From contig NC_089593.1 of assembly GCF_019320115.1 (NCBI RefSeq), forward strand, positions 32,940,536 through 33,004,535: a stretch of DNA of 64,000 nucleotides, written 5' to 3'. Below are positions 1 to 13,600 of this stretch, in pieces. How positions within the stretch are numbered: the stretch's first letter is position 1; the number at the start of each line of letters is the position of its first letter. The translations under genes and the position numbers were made by a program. The notes below the pieces were generated by a model. The model saw nothing but the letters and a program-made list of their open reading frames with translations. It made no database searches and was not told where the DNA came from. This DNA is from Miscanthus floridulus (lineage: Eukaryota; Streptophyta; Magnoliopsida; Poales; Poaceae).

Positions 1-3000
1 CTTTCCCCAATCAGCCGCCATGGTCACCATGGAGCCGAGCTCTACTCCCTCTCCCTCCCCAGCACACCATAAATAGATTAGGTTAGATGGTGAGCTCCCC
101 AACCCCTCCTCTACCTCCCCCACTTTTCTGGCCCACTCTTTCCCTCTGCATCACTCCGCTAGCACGAGCAGGCCACCGCCGTGCCACCATTGAGGTCATT
201 TGCCACTGGCAAGGTATGGCCGGACTTGGAGACCTCCTCTACACACTCACGGACATACCATGATCATGCGCCACCTCCTCTTTGTCTGCCAAAACACGCC
301 ACAATGCATCGGCTTGTAGCCCCACCATCATCCTAGCCTCGGCGAGTCACCATCGCTGCCGCAAGCACCCGCGGTCACCGAGGGTTATTCCAACCACTAT
401 GGGTGGACCTCTAGGACACTGGCAAGTAGTTGGGGTGAGCTTCAAAAACCGATGTCGTCGGCGTGGGCAACTCCAGTGAGCTCCTCGCTGTTGCTTTGCT
501 CCGTCACCACGCCGACACCACCACGGATGACGTGCCATCTTCGTTTCCCCCTCGCTCTCTGTTAGGTGGGTCAGAGTTAGAACGCCGCCGCCATCTGTCT
601 GAGTGAGGAGGCCAAGGATGGCCCACATGTCAGTGACGCATGACACTGACGTCCTGGACCCAATGTGTCAGCCACACTACCTCTCTCTCTCTTTCCTTGT
701 CTGGGTGCATGTGAACCAGTGCGGGAGAAGAGCAGTTTAGAGCATAGTATAGACCTGGTGCACCGCACAGCACCTGCAGCTGACCCCGCCCATGTAGGCC
801 CACGTTTCAGCCCCTGACCGAGGGAGAAATTGCTCGGTACACCCGAGCAGTGTACACAGAGGAGTAGAAACCCATTTTCCCTGCATAAAAAATTCTAGGA
901 AAATTCCTAAATAAACTAGGTACACCCTAGATCCTACCTAAGCATTTACATCTCATTTCCATTATTCGAATTTCAAGAAGTAATTCCCAAGCTTATATTC
1001 CACATGATTTTTCCCTATTACAACTTTGATAAATCATAACTTTTCCTTCCCAACTCCAAATCATATGATTCTTCCACCAAAAATCTTCTAAATTCAAGCT
1101 CTATTTATTCATACATTTTGCTCAATTATTCGGTGCCCAATTAAATTCTAGTTTGGTTGTTTTTCCTTTCCTATATTTAAATTAATACTAATTATAGTAA
1201 TACCCTTCGCCATAGTAGTAGTTAACATGTATATTCGCGTATATGTATGTACCACGACACATACTCAAATATATCCACACCCACCACCTAAAATAGTAGG
1301 ATATCTATACATACAAGGATATGCCCGATACCCGGGTATACGCCTATGTATGGCAAACTTTATCTTCCCCTTTTTCTAACCTAACTAACCCGAGGCACAT
1401 ACATATGCATCTGCGTATGTGTCACTAACCCGGTGGACCTATAGAAAGCCTGACCAGATCATCTTTCTCTTTTAGGTTCACATAATAGTGAAGCTTAATA
1501 ATGTGGTCTGGTCTTCGCCAGATAATCACCACCACCTTAACCTAACCCGTAGAAACCATACCATGTGGATGAAATCTCTTCATCCAAACCTTACTTCAAA
1601 TTGTCATAATAATGACAACCTAGATAATGACCCATCACCCAATAGGACCAACCCATGTAGGATAGATTCTTTCACCTTGATTGCCAATGCTTGTTTTACA
1701 TGCCTTGCTTGTTATTTTCCTTGTTTGTGTTTTACTTGTGGACGCTAGACCGCGTAGGATAGAAAATGTGGAGAGAACCCGATGGAGTCCAGAAGATAGG
1801 AACAGGAGACACAGGAATCGGAGAAGGATACAATCATCAGCGAATGGAGGCAAGTCCAAACACCCACCTATCCCTTTTCCCTCCACTTTATTTACCATCC
1901 CTTAACTACTCCCCTTCCTCCACCACCACATTTTGCTAGCCTCCACCATAAACCCACCATACCCTATCCCCATCAAATTAATAAACTTAACTTATAATAC
2001 CTAAATTCTCTTTTGTAAATTAATGAACTATAATGGGTCATGAGCTCGGTTATGATATTGTGAACATTGATGATAATTATCTTGATATGATATAAGTTGA
2101 CTATGATATTGTGATGAGGTAATGGTTACCTTGATATGAGATGAGCTCTATGAACCTGAGGTTAATAACAATGGAACTTAAAACAGGTAAAACTAGACTA
2201 AACCCCGGCAGGGAGCCAGTGGGGGTAATTTATGGAGGTAAATTACCTTGGCAGGAGCGCCTAGAGAGGGTTCATGTGGGAGATACTCGCGTTGATCACA
2301 TAAGGACCGGTTCATAGTCCCTCTCGCCTAGTGAGATATTTCGTACAGCCACATGTCTGATATGGGTAGACTTGATCTCACACCCCATTAGATAGAAGTA
2401 TAATTTCTACAGGAGCCCAATGTTGGTAGCGGAATATCAGGAGCAGGCACAAATGCTATGTGATCTTCCATGGCCCGATTGGCATGATTGCTATGTGATC
2501 CTCCACGTTAAGCCCTTAGATTTTTGGCCACGTTCAAGCCTATGTTATTGTATGTTTGGCCGTGTTGGAGCCCATATTATTGATGATTTGGTATCATTGG
2601 CACTATTATGTTGGGATGATTTGGTATCGTCCGAGATTATATGATGGGATGATGTGGTATCATCCAGGATTATGAGATGGGACGATTTGGTATCCTTCCA
2701 AGTTTAGTGTGTTTTCCAACCCCTGAGAAGCCGTGGTAAACTTATACGGACATCTAAGGTCGTGTACTTTTGGGTATGGGGTCTCATTAGACCTATTCCT
2801 GCCACCGCACATGGTTAGGAACTATGTCTATCATGTGGAGAAATTTATACAACTCTGCAGAGTTTTATTAAATTTATTCAAATAGCCACGTCCTTGGAAT
2901 GGGCAAATACTAGGATGGGATAATATGATTAGATTTCTACAACTATGATAATTTGGTAAGATGTATTTTACCAATTTGGTAAACTATAATTAACACGGAA

Positions 3001-3685
3001 ACTGGTGAGAATGGTAATACTCTGGTAGGATCCAGCCTATAATGATAACTACTTTACCCTACCACTTTTACCTGAACCACCATCACCTCTTCCACATATA
3101 GCCTTCCCCTTCCACCTCTCCACCACCCAAAGTTTAGGGCTTGCTGAGTACTTTATGTACTCAGCCCCCCTCCATTCTATGTTTTAGGAGAGAAGCTATA
3201 GGAGAGCATACCAGGATGGAACTATTGGAGCAACGCAAGGATCGAATGATAGGAGAACATACGAGAATGGAGCTATTGAGGACCATAAGGATAGGATACC
3301 CGGAGTATACTCGAAGATGGAGCCGTATGACTATATGTGAATACGAGAATGGAAGTATAATTATAGCTACACGAAGGAGCTACGCTAGGAATCCGACGTT
3401 GGATATAGAAATACGCTTAAGGAATAAGTCTAGGGTTACGTCTGCACTCCAAGTTGCCTGTAGGAATGGAGCCACGTTGTCATAGGACCGTTGTCTTAGA
3501 ACTTTGATATACGATATAAGGCCAATGGCCCAAGCTATGTAAACATGAACCATGTAATATGTTCTTTCCCCATTAGCAATAAAAGTATGGTTTTTTATAT
3601 CAATCTTGTTCGAATTGTGCGCATCAGCTACTGATCCAGGGACTGATACATGATGCATGGAGGACCCTAAATTAGGGGCCTAATA
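1..3685 (+). repeat. 5' LTR, 3' portion
   Basis: This matches the right LTR from about 8442 onward with scattered substitutions and small indels. It ends at 3685, three bases before the primer binding site. It carries about 115 bp (around 1545-1660) and about 35 bp (around 3330-3370) that the right copy lacks. It contains GC-rich (1-800) and AT-rich (850-3100) parts. The short open frames here are not conserved between the two LTR copies and are not called as genes. Confidence 0.9.
3143..3165. other. Perfect hairpin in the LTR
   Basis: GCTGAGTAC and GTACTCAGC form a perfect 9-bp inverted repeat around the loop TTTAT. The right LTR has the same element at 11496-11518 with one arm mutated (GTACTCAAC). 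The position near the LTR 3' part suggests an RNA hairpin in the R region or near the poly(A) site, which is an inference. Confidence 0.75.
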
Positions 3686-3688
3686 GGG

Positions 3689-3700
3689 TGATATCAGAGC
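3689..3700 (+). other. Primer binding site (tRNA-iMet type)
   Basis: TGATATCAGAGC differs at one base from TGGTATCAGAGC, the plant retrotransposon primer site complementary to the 3' end of initiator Met tRNA. It lies three bases inside the end of the left LTR, as expected. Confidence 0.85.
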
Positions 3701-5280
3701 TGTACTTGGACTGTAGGACAAAACCTTAGCATGGCTATTAGATAGGAATGCTTTTTCTAAAAATCTATTTTCAATTTTTTTTGCTTATAACCCTTCACTC
3801 TTACCTTGCCTTGACCTTCTATTTCAAAAACAACTTTTCTCTCCTCTTATCCCCTTCAAAATTATGAGTAGTAACAATAGGGTGGATTAGGTCTTACTTA
3901 GGAGAAATAGGGTAGTATAAAGTTTAGGTCATAAAATAACCCTCCACGGTAGAAACGTGAAAGTAGAAACCGTACCCCGTTTAGGCTTGATAGTGCTTGA
4001 TTGATTCCTTGCTTGCTTTAGTTACAACTACCCCTATAGGTCTCTCTCTTCTCTCCTTATGCCTTCTTTCTAGAATTAGATCTCCTTTTTCTCATCTTGT
4101 GCTCTTCCCTCTCATCCACTTGCTGCTTAGATAATACAAAAGAAGACCACCTGAGGTATTTAGAAGATACAAACCATCAGAGAACAAAGACAGAAAGGAA
4201 AACAACTACACTCGTTCTACAGTCATGCAACCCGCGAAGACCACCTACAAAAGCCGTTGAACCCTTGCTTGTGCTCCTCACCTCATGCATCGGTGCCGTC
4301 CCCTACACACCGCACCACTGTCCCCTCCACTAACCACACACTAACATACCCCACCACCGCACGACCGACGCCACCGCTCATGCTATCCCCTCCATCACCT
4401 CACCATTGAAAGCTACTACTACTGTTCCCCCACGATGCCAATTCCCTCAGCACCCGATGCTGCTCGATGCTGCCGATAATGGCGCGCGCCCGCTCCTCTA
4501 AACCCCCGCCATCGATCACCTATAAAAAAGCCCCGCCAGCTGCCCCTTCAGAAACAAAACACCCCACTCTCGACACTAATCACCCACATAAATCCCCTAT
4601 CCCAGCGCCAACCTGATCCCGCAATCCGAAGAGAAGCCAGAAGAAAGTGTCGCCAGCTAAAGATTTGCCGAAGAAGAAGTACGCCGTCGAAAACCAGAAG
4701 TTGAAGCCCCAAGATGTGCTTCAAAGAAGATGAACTAGTTAAATTCATCTTTGCTATCCTAATTCCTATGCTGATAGGATCAATAATCTTGTATATCCAT
4801 GTAATGCGCCCACTACCATATGAAAGCCCCTGAGCTAATTGTTGAAATCAGAAGGATGGAATAAAAATCCTAGAGATTTTGTTGGTGCCAAATGTATTTT
4901 TGAAATTTTTGGGCTCAAATCATCGAAAAGGAAAAGAAGAAAGAGAAAAATAGCGCACTCAATACCACTATCCAGAGATAAAAAGCCAAGAAGCCCCTCA
5001 AGTCTCCCCATTATTCTAGAATTTACATCACCCCGCAACCCGATAAAGACCAATGCCCACACGGTCATCAAGACTACACCACCACCACAGTGTCCCACTG
5101 TATAGTGAAAGCCATCCCTGTTCTACTTACTTCCTCTGCACACCTCCAGCCCCGGTCAAAACTAGTCAAAGCGTCCAAAGGAAGCCTCACCCTCGATACC
5201 TTATAAGAGAAGGAACCCTCCACCCTCATCATCACCCATGCCGACTAAAGAATCCCACCACTAGCTTTTCCCCACCTTGA
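3701..5280 (+). other. Internal leader of the long-LTR element
   Basis: The sequence is mostly AT-rich, then C-rich after 4260. No conserved retroviral domain was found in any frame. The frame used by the pseudogene at 5281 is also open from 5053 to 5277, so the ancient ORF may have started earlier than called. Confidence 0.5.
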
Positions 5281-6177
5281 GCAAAAGCAAAGCAGCTGCA
5301 CCCTCAGCCGTCCACCCACAAACGACCATTGCCGATTCCTCCCACGCCCACAAATGGCAGACGGAGTTTGGTCGACAGCTACTGCCTCCACATTGAGGGT
5401 TTCCCCAGGCTTCTCTACACCACCATGTAGAGACTTGGTATCCAAGAGTGCCCCGAGTATGAAGGCTGAGACTATGAAGAACATGGCACCGAGCACTATG
5501 AAGTCACTGTCTACATCGCCAAGAACGAAGACTTCCCCGACCTCACCGACATCTACAGTATGACTGCCATCAGATTTCACTTCACCAACACCTACCAAGC
5601 CATCGCCCACAAAGCCCTACAACACCTATGCTAGATCTATGAAGAGCCCATTGCCCGTACACCCATGAGGTTCATCCTGCCCTGAGAGATGAACCGCCCA
5701 GCCTAGATTGCCCACATGGAAGCCCTGCAAGGACAAGAAGACGACCCCGCCATGAAGTAGATGACCACCTACCTACTGGCCCTCGATGAGCAACACGACA
5801 AGCAAACCTCTGAGTTGAGGAAGTGCATCCACCGAGCCAAAGAAGCCAAGATCTACGCTAGGAAGCTCCACGTGTAGTTCGCAAAAGCGCATGCCCAAGC
5901 AGCCACTGCAGAAAGCCGCAAGACTACCATTGCTGAAGCCCTGAAGGAAGCTGAAGACTGCCATGCCCAGTAGTTGAAGAACGCCTACCTTGTCACTAGA
6001 CCCAAGCGAAGGATGTTTGCCACACCCGGGCAAGAGCCCATGATTCTGGAAGGAATCCCCGTCTACCCTATAGAAACAAGAAGGATGGACCTTGCACCAC
6101 CGCCTACGGAAGTGTCCGAAATCAAGCTTCTCATCCCGCTCACCCAACCACTACCAAGAGAAGAAGAAGACCCATAG
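5281..6177 (+). pseudogene. Decayed ORF of a grass retrotransposon: dsRBD-like plus coiled coil
   Basis: One frame runs about 300 codons with eight internal stops: TAG at 5428, 5632, 5704, 5758, 5875 and 5971, TGA at 5467 and 5683. The flanking protein reads smoothly through them. The first third has an alternating beta pattern (HYEVTVYIAKNE), then a helix (AHKALQHLC) and a motif with F/P near MRFILP. Next comes a charged helical stretch (ELRKCIHRAKEAKIYARK ... EALKEAEDCHAQ) that looks like a coiled coil, and a Pro-rich tail. It resembles unclassified proteins carried by large grass retrotransposons; the family name is not certain. The dsRNA-binding-like fold is an inference from secondary-structure pattern only. 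The protein is not an enzyme of retrotransposition, in keeping with a non-autonomous element. Confidence 0.6.
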
Positions 6178-7281
6178 CCCAGCTCAGTTGAAGGACACCA
6201 GAAGCATCGAAGCGAAGCCGCCCCATACAATGAAGTAGATTAGTGCTCCCTAGGGAGATGTACTCATAGCCTAGCATCTCCCTCACCTCTAGGTTGTAAT
6301 CCTCCCACCGTAATTAGAAGCATTATGCTTAGCTCGTGATCCCATAGCATTCACATGCTCACCTCCCCACAAAAATCGAGTAAACAGGGTGTATATAACC
6401 AAAGCGTCACATACTAAGAAGCTAAGTAAGGGTGATCACCAGATAAAGAATAACCTACACAAAAAGTAATCGGATCTAAGAAATAAGATAATAGAAGATT
6501 TAAGGATAAATCTTCTAAGTGGGGTAGATCCGGACCCCAAATCAAGGAAAAGAGGAAACTACTATTTAGACAGGGTGAAAACAAGAACAACTAAAGATGC
6601 AAGTTTTTGAATGAAAAATGGAATCTTAAGAACACTATGATTGTTGCTCAAAAGAAGCAAAACCAGAGGATTGGCACCACAAACCCAGAAGAATTAAGCT
6701 CAAGAAGTCCACAAGAAGGGATGAATCACAAGAAGACTAAGATGGATAGCTCTACAACTCAAGACAAAGGGTGATATGAATATTGGAAGACACTAGAAGA
6801 CCAAGACCTCTCAAGCAGCTCTACAACTAGAAGAACATAAGAAGATAAAAGAATATTTAGAAGATCAAATCTTCTAAGTGGGGTAGCCCTGAAGCAAGAA
6901 GAAGAATTGGAATTTCCCAAAGACCAGACAACCAGAAGATGATTCAAGAAAGGGGTACAAAAGGCGAAAATAGATCGAGCAGCTATCATTGGACAAGAGG
7001 TATACCTCCTTCCTATAGAAGGTTATTCCTGATAGGATAGTCACAGGGTGGTATTTTTCTTGTTCAAACCGAGTGGTAATCGCCCTGGCAAGGCGACTGG
7101 GTTATACTCCTTCCAATAAGAGTACTACCTCATTATCGACAAGGTAGTACAACAAGCGGATCGAGGAACTCTCTGGAGGATAGCATAGTAAGGCAAAAGA
7201 AATCCCTCCCTCTCTAGGTTTTCTCCCTATCTTTAGGTTTCCCTCTCTAGTTTACTTGAATCTCGGGGATAAGATTCTTCT
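6178..7281 (+). other. 3' internal region with repeated polypurine-tract motif
   Basis: The stretch is purine-rich and non-coding. The string CTTCTAAGTGGGGTAG occurs near 6510, near 6871 and again at the true polypurine tract near 7277. Extra copies of the plus-strand primer motif are seen directly; whether they prime is unknown. Confidence 0.6.
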
Positions 7282-7295
7282 AAGTGGGGTAGATC
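7282..7295 (+). other. Polypurine tract
   Basis: AAGTGGGGTAGATC lies directly before the right LTR start at 7296, in the position for plus-strand priming. Confidence 0.75.
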
Positions 7296-10200
7296 TGTAA
7301 CACCCGTGTTTTTGCATCATGATAAAAAACACTAAAAATTTGAACTTTTTAAAACTTTACAGCAAATTAAAAACTTTCTTAGTTTAATTTCCGCAAAACC
7401 ATTTTCAAAAGTAAATGTTTTCCAAAACCATGCATCAGAACTCACCACATGCATTTAGACTAGGAAGCTTGAGTGATTGAATGCTTGCTTGATTGCTTGA
7501 ATTGTTTGACTTGTTTGCTTGTGTGATTTCATGAGTGTGCTCTAGAATTTATTTTGGCATCAAATAACCCTCCTTGATATTTTACCCTTGACATCCTCCA
7601 TCCAAATAATCCTTTGACCTCTTCCTTGGTTTACCAAGTCCACCACATTTCAAATCCTCTTTGAAATCCACTTGAATTCATTTCAATTGTGCCTAGTTAT
7701 TTTCTAGAAAAGGAAAAGGAATTCATAAAAATGAAATGGCCCTCGGGCTCAATCCACCCTCCTAGCCCATGATTGCAGCCCACCGACTCCCCCTCCATTC
7801 CCGCTTGGGCTCAGCCCATCCGCGTGCGCGAGCCCTCCTCCTCTCCCTTGGGCCAGCCTGGCCGCTCGGCCCATCTCTGGTGCAAGCCTGCTCCTATTCT
7901 CCTCCCTCTCCTCACCTCACTGACATAGCGGCCCTAGTTGTTGTCATCGTCTTCAACCTAAAGACGACAACATAGCTACCACGTCGCGCTACCGCCTCGA
8001 TCCCGCAGTCGCACCACCGCCTTGCTTGCGTCAAAGCGGATAAGATTGGAGGCACCATGGTCCCCACCAAAGTCTCGCGACTCCGCACACTCCCTCTCTC
8101 ACCACATGGCTGCTTCTCGACATTCAACTGTTGCCACTGCCATGGATGCACCCTGGACCCAGCTCGCTACCAGCCAAGCATTGGATGAGGACGCACTGTT
8201 GCGAACTGCCTTTGTAGTTTGAACGCTTGCGTGGGAAGAAGGAATCCATGGTATGCTGCCAAAATATCTTGCCGCCGGAGAAAAGATCTTGGGGCCATGA
8301 ACCGACATTGGCAACCTATAAATGGTCCTCCCTTCAGCCCCTCCACTTCAACCATCACCACTGAGAGATTTGCTTGGGTTAGGAACACATCATCTCCCCC
8401 TTGTTCGCTCCTCTCCTCTTGCCTCCCTAGCGCTAGCTTAACTTTCACCAATTGGCCGCCATGGTCACCATGGAGTCGAGCTCCGCTCCCTCTCCCTCCC
8501 TATTACACCATAAGTAGATTAGGTTAGATGGCAAGCTCCCCAACCCCACCTCTACCTCCGCCACCGCTTCTAGCCCACTCTTTCCCACTGCATCAATCCA
8601 CCAGCAGGAGCAGGCCACCACCGTGCTACCATTGAGGTCATTCGCCACTGGCAAGGTATGGCTAGACTTGAAGACCTCCTCTACACACTCACGAACACAA
8701 CGTGATCATGCGCCACCTCCTCTTCGTTCGTCAAAATGCACCACAATGCATCAGCTTGTCGCCCCACCGTCGTCCTAGTCTAGGCGAGTCGCCATCGCCA
8801 CCGCAAGCACCTGCGGTCACCAAGGGTTACTCCAACCACTATGGGTGGACCTCTGGGACACCGGCAAGTAGTTGGGGGTGAGCTCCAAGCACCGACGTCG
8901 CCGGCGTCGCCGGTGTAGGCAACTCCGGTGAGCTCCTCGCCGTTGCTCTGCTCCGTCACCACACTGACGCCACCATGGACGCCGTGCCATCTTCGTTTCC
9001 CGCTCGCTCTCTGTTAGGTGGGCCGGAGTTAGAACGCCATCACCGTCTGTCTAAGTGAGGAGGCCAAGGATGGCCCACATGTCAGTGATGCATGACACTA
9101 ATGTCCTGGACCCTATGTGTCAGCCACACTGCCTCTCTCTCTCTCTCTTTCCTTGTCTGGGTGCATGTGAACCAGTGCGGGAGAAGAGCAGTTTAGAGCA
9201 CAGTATAGACCCGGTGCACCGCACAACACCTGCAGCTGACCCCGCCCATGCAGGCCCACGTTTCAGCCCCTGACCGAGGGAGAAATTGCTGGGTACACCC
9301 GAGCAGTGTACACAGAGGAGTAGAAACCCATTTTCCCTGCATAGAAAAATTCTAGGAAAATTCCTAAATAAACTAGGTACACCCCAGATCCTACCTAAGC
9401 ATTTACATCTCATTTCCATTATTCCAATTTCAAGAAGTAATTCCCAAGCTTATATTCCACATGATTTTTCCCTATTACAACTTTGATAAATCATAACTTT
9501 TCCTTCCCAACTCCAAATCATATGATTCTTCCACCAAAAATCTTCTAAATTCAAGCTCTATTTATTCATACATTTTGCTCGATTATTCGGTGCCCAATTA
9601 AATTCAAGTTTGGTTGTTTTTCCTTTCCTATATTTAAATTAATACTAATTATAGTAATACCCTTCGCCATAGTAGTAGTTAACCTGTATATTCGCGTATG
9701 TGTATGTACCACGACACATACTCGAATATATCCACACCCACCACCTAAAATAGTAGGATATCTATACATACAAGGATATGCCCGATACCCGGGTATACGC
9801 CTATGTATGGCAAACTTTATCTTCCCCCTTTTTCTAACCTAACTAACCCGAGGCACATACATATGCATCTGCGTATGTGTCACTAACCCGATGGACATGT
9901 AGAAAGCCTGACCAGATCATCTTTCTCTTTTAGGTTCACATAATAGTGAAGCTTAATAATGTGGTCTGGTCTTCTCCAGATAATCACCACCACCTTAACC
10001 TAACCCATGTAGGATTGATTCTTTCACCTTGATTGCCAATGCTTGTTTTACATGCCTTGCTTGTTATTTTCCTTGTTTGTGTTTTGCTTGTCGATGCTAG
10101 ACCACGTAGGATAGAAGACGTGGAGAGAACCCGATGGAGTCCAAAAGATAGGAATAGGAGACACAGGAACCAGAGAAGGACACAATCATCAGCGAATGGA

Positions 10201-12003
10201 GGCAAGTCCTAACACCCACCTATCCCTTTTCCCTCCACTTTATTTACCATCCCTTAACTACTCCCCTTCCTCCACCACCACATTTTGCTAGCCTCCACCA
10301 TAAACCCACCATACCCTATCCCCACCAAATTAATAAACTTAACTTATAATACTTAAATTCTCTTTTGTAAATTAATGAACTATAATGGGTCATGAGCTCA
10401 GTTATGATATTTTGAACATTGATGATAATTATCTTGATATGATATAAGTTGATTATGATATTGTGATGAGGTAATGGTTACCTTGATATGAGATGAGCTC
10501 TATGAACCTGAGGTTAATAACAATGGAACTGAAAACTGGTAAAACTAGACTAAACCCCGGCAGGGGGCCAGTGGGGGTAATTTATGGAGGTAAATTACCT
10601 TGGCAGGAGCGCTTGGAGAGGGTTCATGTGGGAGATACTCGCCTTGATCACATAAGGACCGGTTCATAGTCCCTCTCGCCTAGTGAGATATTTCATACAA
10701 CCACATGTCTGATATGGGTAGACTTGATCTCACACCCTGTTAGATAGAAGTATAATTTCTACTAGGAGCCCGATGTTGGTAGCGGAATATCAGGAGCAGG
10801 CATAGATGCTATGTGATGTTCCATGGCCTGATTGGTGTGGTTGCTATGTGATCCTCCACGTTAAGCCCTTAGATTTTTTGCCACGTTCAAGCCTATGTTA
10901 TTGTATGTTTGGCCGTGTTGGAGCCCATATTATTGATGATTTGGTATCATCGGCACTATTATGTTGGGATGATTTGGTATCATCTGAGATTATATGATGG
11001 GATGATGTGGTATCATCCGGGATTATGAGATGGTTCGATTTGGTATCCTTCTAAGTTTAGTGTGTTTTCCAACCCCTGAGAAGCCGTGGTAGACTTATAC
11101 GGACATCTAAGGTCGTGTACTTTCGGCTACGGGGTCTCATTAGACATGTTCCCACCACCGCACATGGTTAGGAACTATGTCTATCATGTGGAGAAATTTG
11201 TACAACTCTACAGAGTTTTATTAAATTTATTCGAATAGCCACGATCTTGGAATGAGCAAATACTAGGATGGGATAATATGATTAGATTTCTACAACTGTG
11301 ATAATCTAGTAAGATGTATTTTACCAATTTGGTAAACTATAATTAACCCGAAAACTGGTGAGAATGGTAATATTCTGCAAGGATCCAACCTATAATTATA
11401 ACTATTTTACCCTACCACTTTTACCTGAACCACCATAACCTCTTCCACATATAGCCTTCCCCTTCCACCGCTCCACCACCCAATGTTTAGGGCATGCTGA
11501 GTACTTTATGTACTCAACCCCCCTCCATTCTATGTTTTAGGAGAGAAGCTATAGGAGCACAAACCAGGATGGAACTGTTGGAGCTACATGAGGATCAGAC
11601 GATAGGAGAACATACGACAATGGAGCTATCGAGGACCCCGCAAGGATAGAATATCCAGAGTATACTCGAAGACGGAGCCATATGACTACACAAAGGAGCT
11701 ACGCTAGGAATACGATGTTGGATATAGGAATACGCTTAAGGAATAAGTCTGGGGTTACGTTCGTACTCCAAGTTGCCTATAGGAATGGAGCCACGTTGTC
11801 ATAGGACCGCTGTCTTAGAACTCTAATATACGATATAAGGCCAATGGCCCAAGCTATGTAAACCCAAACCATGTAATATGTTCTTTTCCCATTAGCAATA
11901 AAAATATGGTTTTGATATCAATCTTGTTCGAATTGTGCGTATCAGCTACTGATCCAGGGACTGATACATGATACACGGAGGACCCTGAATTAGGGGCCCG
12001 ACA
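7296..12003 (+). repeat. 3' LTR, complete (4.7 kb)
   Basis: It runs from TGTAACACCC to CCCGACA. The first 1.15 kb is visible only in this copy. A GC-rich block (7740-8950) holds several short overlapping open frames on both strands that are judged non-coding. Compared with the left LTR it has lost two segments that end in short direct repeats. The microsatellite-like CTCTCT at about 9135 is longer than in the left copy. Confidence 0.88.
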
Positions 12004-13600
12004 TCAATCGTCTTGATTGTCAAGGAAGGAACCTCATTGGTACTTGCATAGAAGCTTCATCTTCAATGACATAGGGATGTTATCTTGTGACCATGGTCGC
12101 GGCCATATGAGACATCGTCGAGAGACCTCCATTGATTTCTTAGGTCTATTGATACAAGGATGCATGTCATGATGTAATGGCATTTGCCATCCTAGTCCTT
12201 GCTATCGACGTGTGAGCTTGTCTTCTATGAAGGTGATGGAAGTAGGCATATCCTAGTTAATACGAGGTGGGTTGCATCCCGCTTCTCATAAGCATTCTAG
12301 CTTCAGTCTTGGGAAGGCTCAATGCTAGGTTGTCTTTGATGTTGCTCATAGCATGTTGATTTGTTCGTCCATTTCTATAGCTATAGTAGTGATTTCTAGA
12401 TTTGCAGGTTCATACCATGAATAGGCATAGATTATACTCATTTTTTTCTACAAAACGTTAGTGGACACATACCCGAGGGAATATAATGAATTTGAAACAT
12501 GGGTTGTTGTCCATAATTTTTGTGTTTTTCCTCTATGCTAATGAAAGGATGGTTTTAGAATTACTTTAGCATAGATAGCAAATTTTACGCATTTGTTGCA
12601 TTCTAGCATGGTTCAAGACAAAGATAACTTGCAACAAAGATAAGTGAACAAACCTTGATATCCATAGTTCTTCCATTCATGATGAATGAGCTATGTCTTC
12701 TTTGTGCAAAGTTATTGAAGTTCATATGCCTTGTTTCATCTTTGATGTGAATTCATCTCTTGACTCACCCAGATTGAATTTGAGAGTTTTCTATAGGGGT
12801 TCGTCCAACAGAATAACTGCTATCTACTAGAGCATATTCTTGGTTAAGTATTTTTAACCTAAGCACCACGCTTAATTTAAAAAGCCTTTGGAAGTAAGAT
12901 CAGCACTACTAAACTAAGCACCATGCTTAATTTAAAAGATGTATAAAGATACTCCAAACCCAAGCATACTATAGCAAACAAATGGTAACATGAAAGCATT
13001 ATCGAGATTTATTCAAATAGAGATGAAAGAGCATGATCATGGCGAGAAATTTTTTTAATAAAAGATGCAAGTGGCATGAATGTATGTAAGGAACTAAATA
13101 TGTTGTGGATTTGATATGAGAGAACTTAAACTAAATGGAGTGGATGCATGAATCATTTAAAGTAAACATGCAATGGTATGCAAAAATTAAAAGATAACTA
13201 CTCATCAAGTTTAAAGTCCATGAGCATGACTATCTCACCTTTCTTGATCATACTTACCATGACTCACAAGATGGAATTTGTGAGTAGTGCAGCGTTTGTT
13301 TCCATCACTTGAGATGTGATTTCAGTTCTTGTGACGATGACCTTTTTCTCCAATCTACACATGGTTAGAGAATATATATGTCTATACAAACCTGTGAGAT
13401 GGCAGGGTTCCAGAGTTGATGGATCTTTGAATGTTCAGGCACCCTAGGGTTCTTCAATGTTTCTTCTTTTCTTGTGGAAGCTTGCCGAAAGGTCGAAACG
13501 GCGTCTGCTGTCCTGTCTTATTCCACAATTCAACAGAACATGGGTAATCCTACTAAAGCTAGTGGTATGTTAATGATCTAAATCTTTATGCCAAATGTTT
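12004..13600 (-). other. Truncated leader of a minus-strand Ty3 element
   Basis: On the minus strand this follows the LTR at 13626-14988 and its primer site, so it should be the untranslated leader. No frame of 60 codons is open in it. It ends abruptly at 12003/12004 against the long-LTR element, which therefore appears to have inserted into it. Confidence 0.55.

Larger units (their letters stand above)
1..12003 (+). mobile_element. Long-LTR non-autonomous Ty3-like retrotransposon, left end cut by window edge
   Basis: Positions 1-3685 and about 8442-12003 are the same sequence in the same orientation. They flank a 3.6-kb interior that has a primer binding site at 3689-3700 on its left and a polypurine tract at 7282-7295 on its right. 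The right LTR opens with TGTAACACCC, a common grass Ty3/gypsy LTR start, and closes with ACA. There is no protease, reverse transcriptase or integrase frame; the interior carries only one decayed ORF (5281-6177). I infer a large, non-autonomous element of the Dasheng-like kind that borrowed enzymes from a partner. About 1.15 kb of the left LTR lies outside the window, so the target duplication cannot be checked. Confidence 0.88.

Noticed and set aside
282..925. Short frames in the left LTR
   Set aside because: They are not conserved as frames in the right LTR copy (8450-9420), where indels and stops differ.
3141..3485. 114-codon frame rich in Arg and Glu
   Set aside because: It lies inside the LTR and is broken in the right copy, so it is not under coding constraint.
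4835..5105. Opposed 87-88 codon frames
   Set aside because: They are mirror frames in the leader of a non-autonomous element, with no family match.
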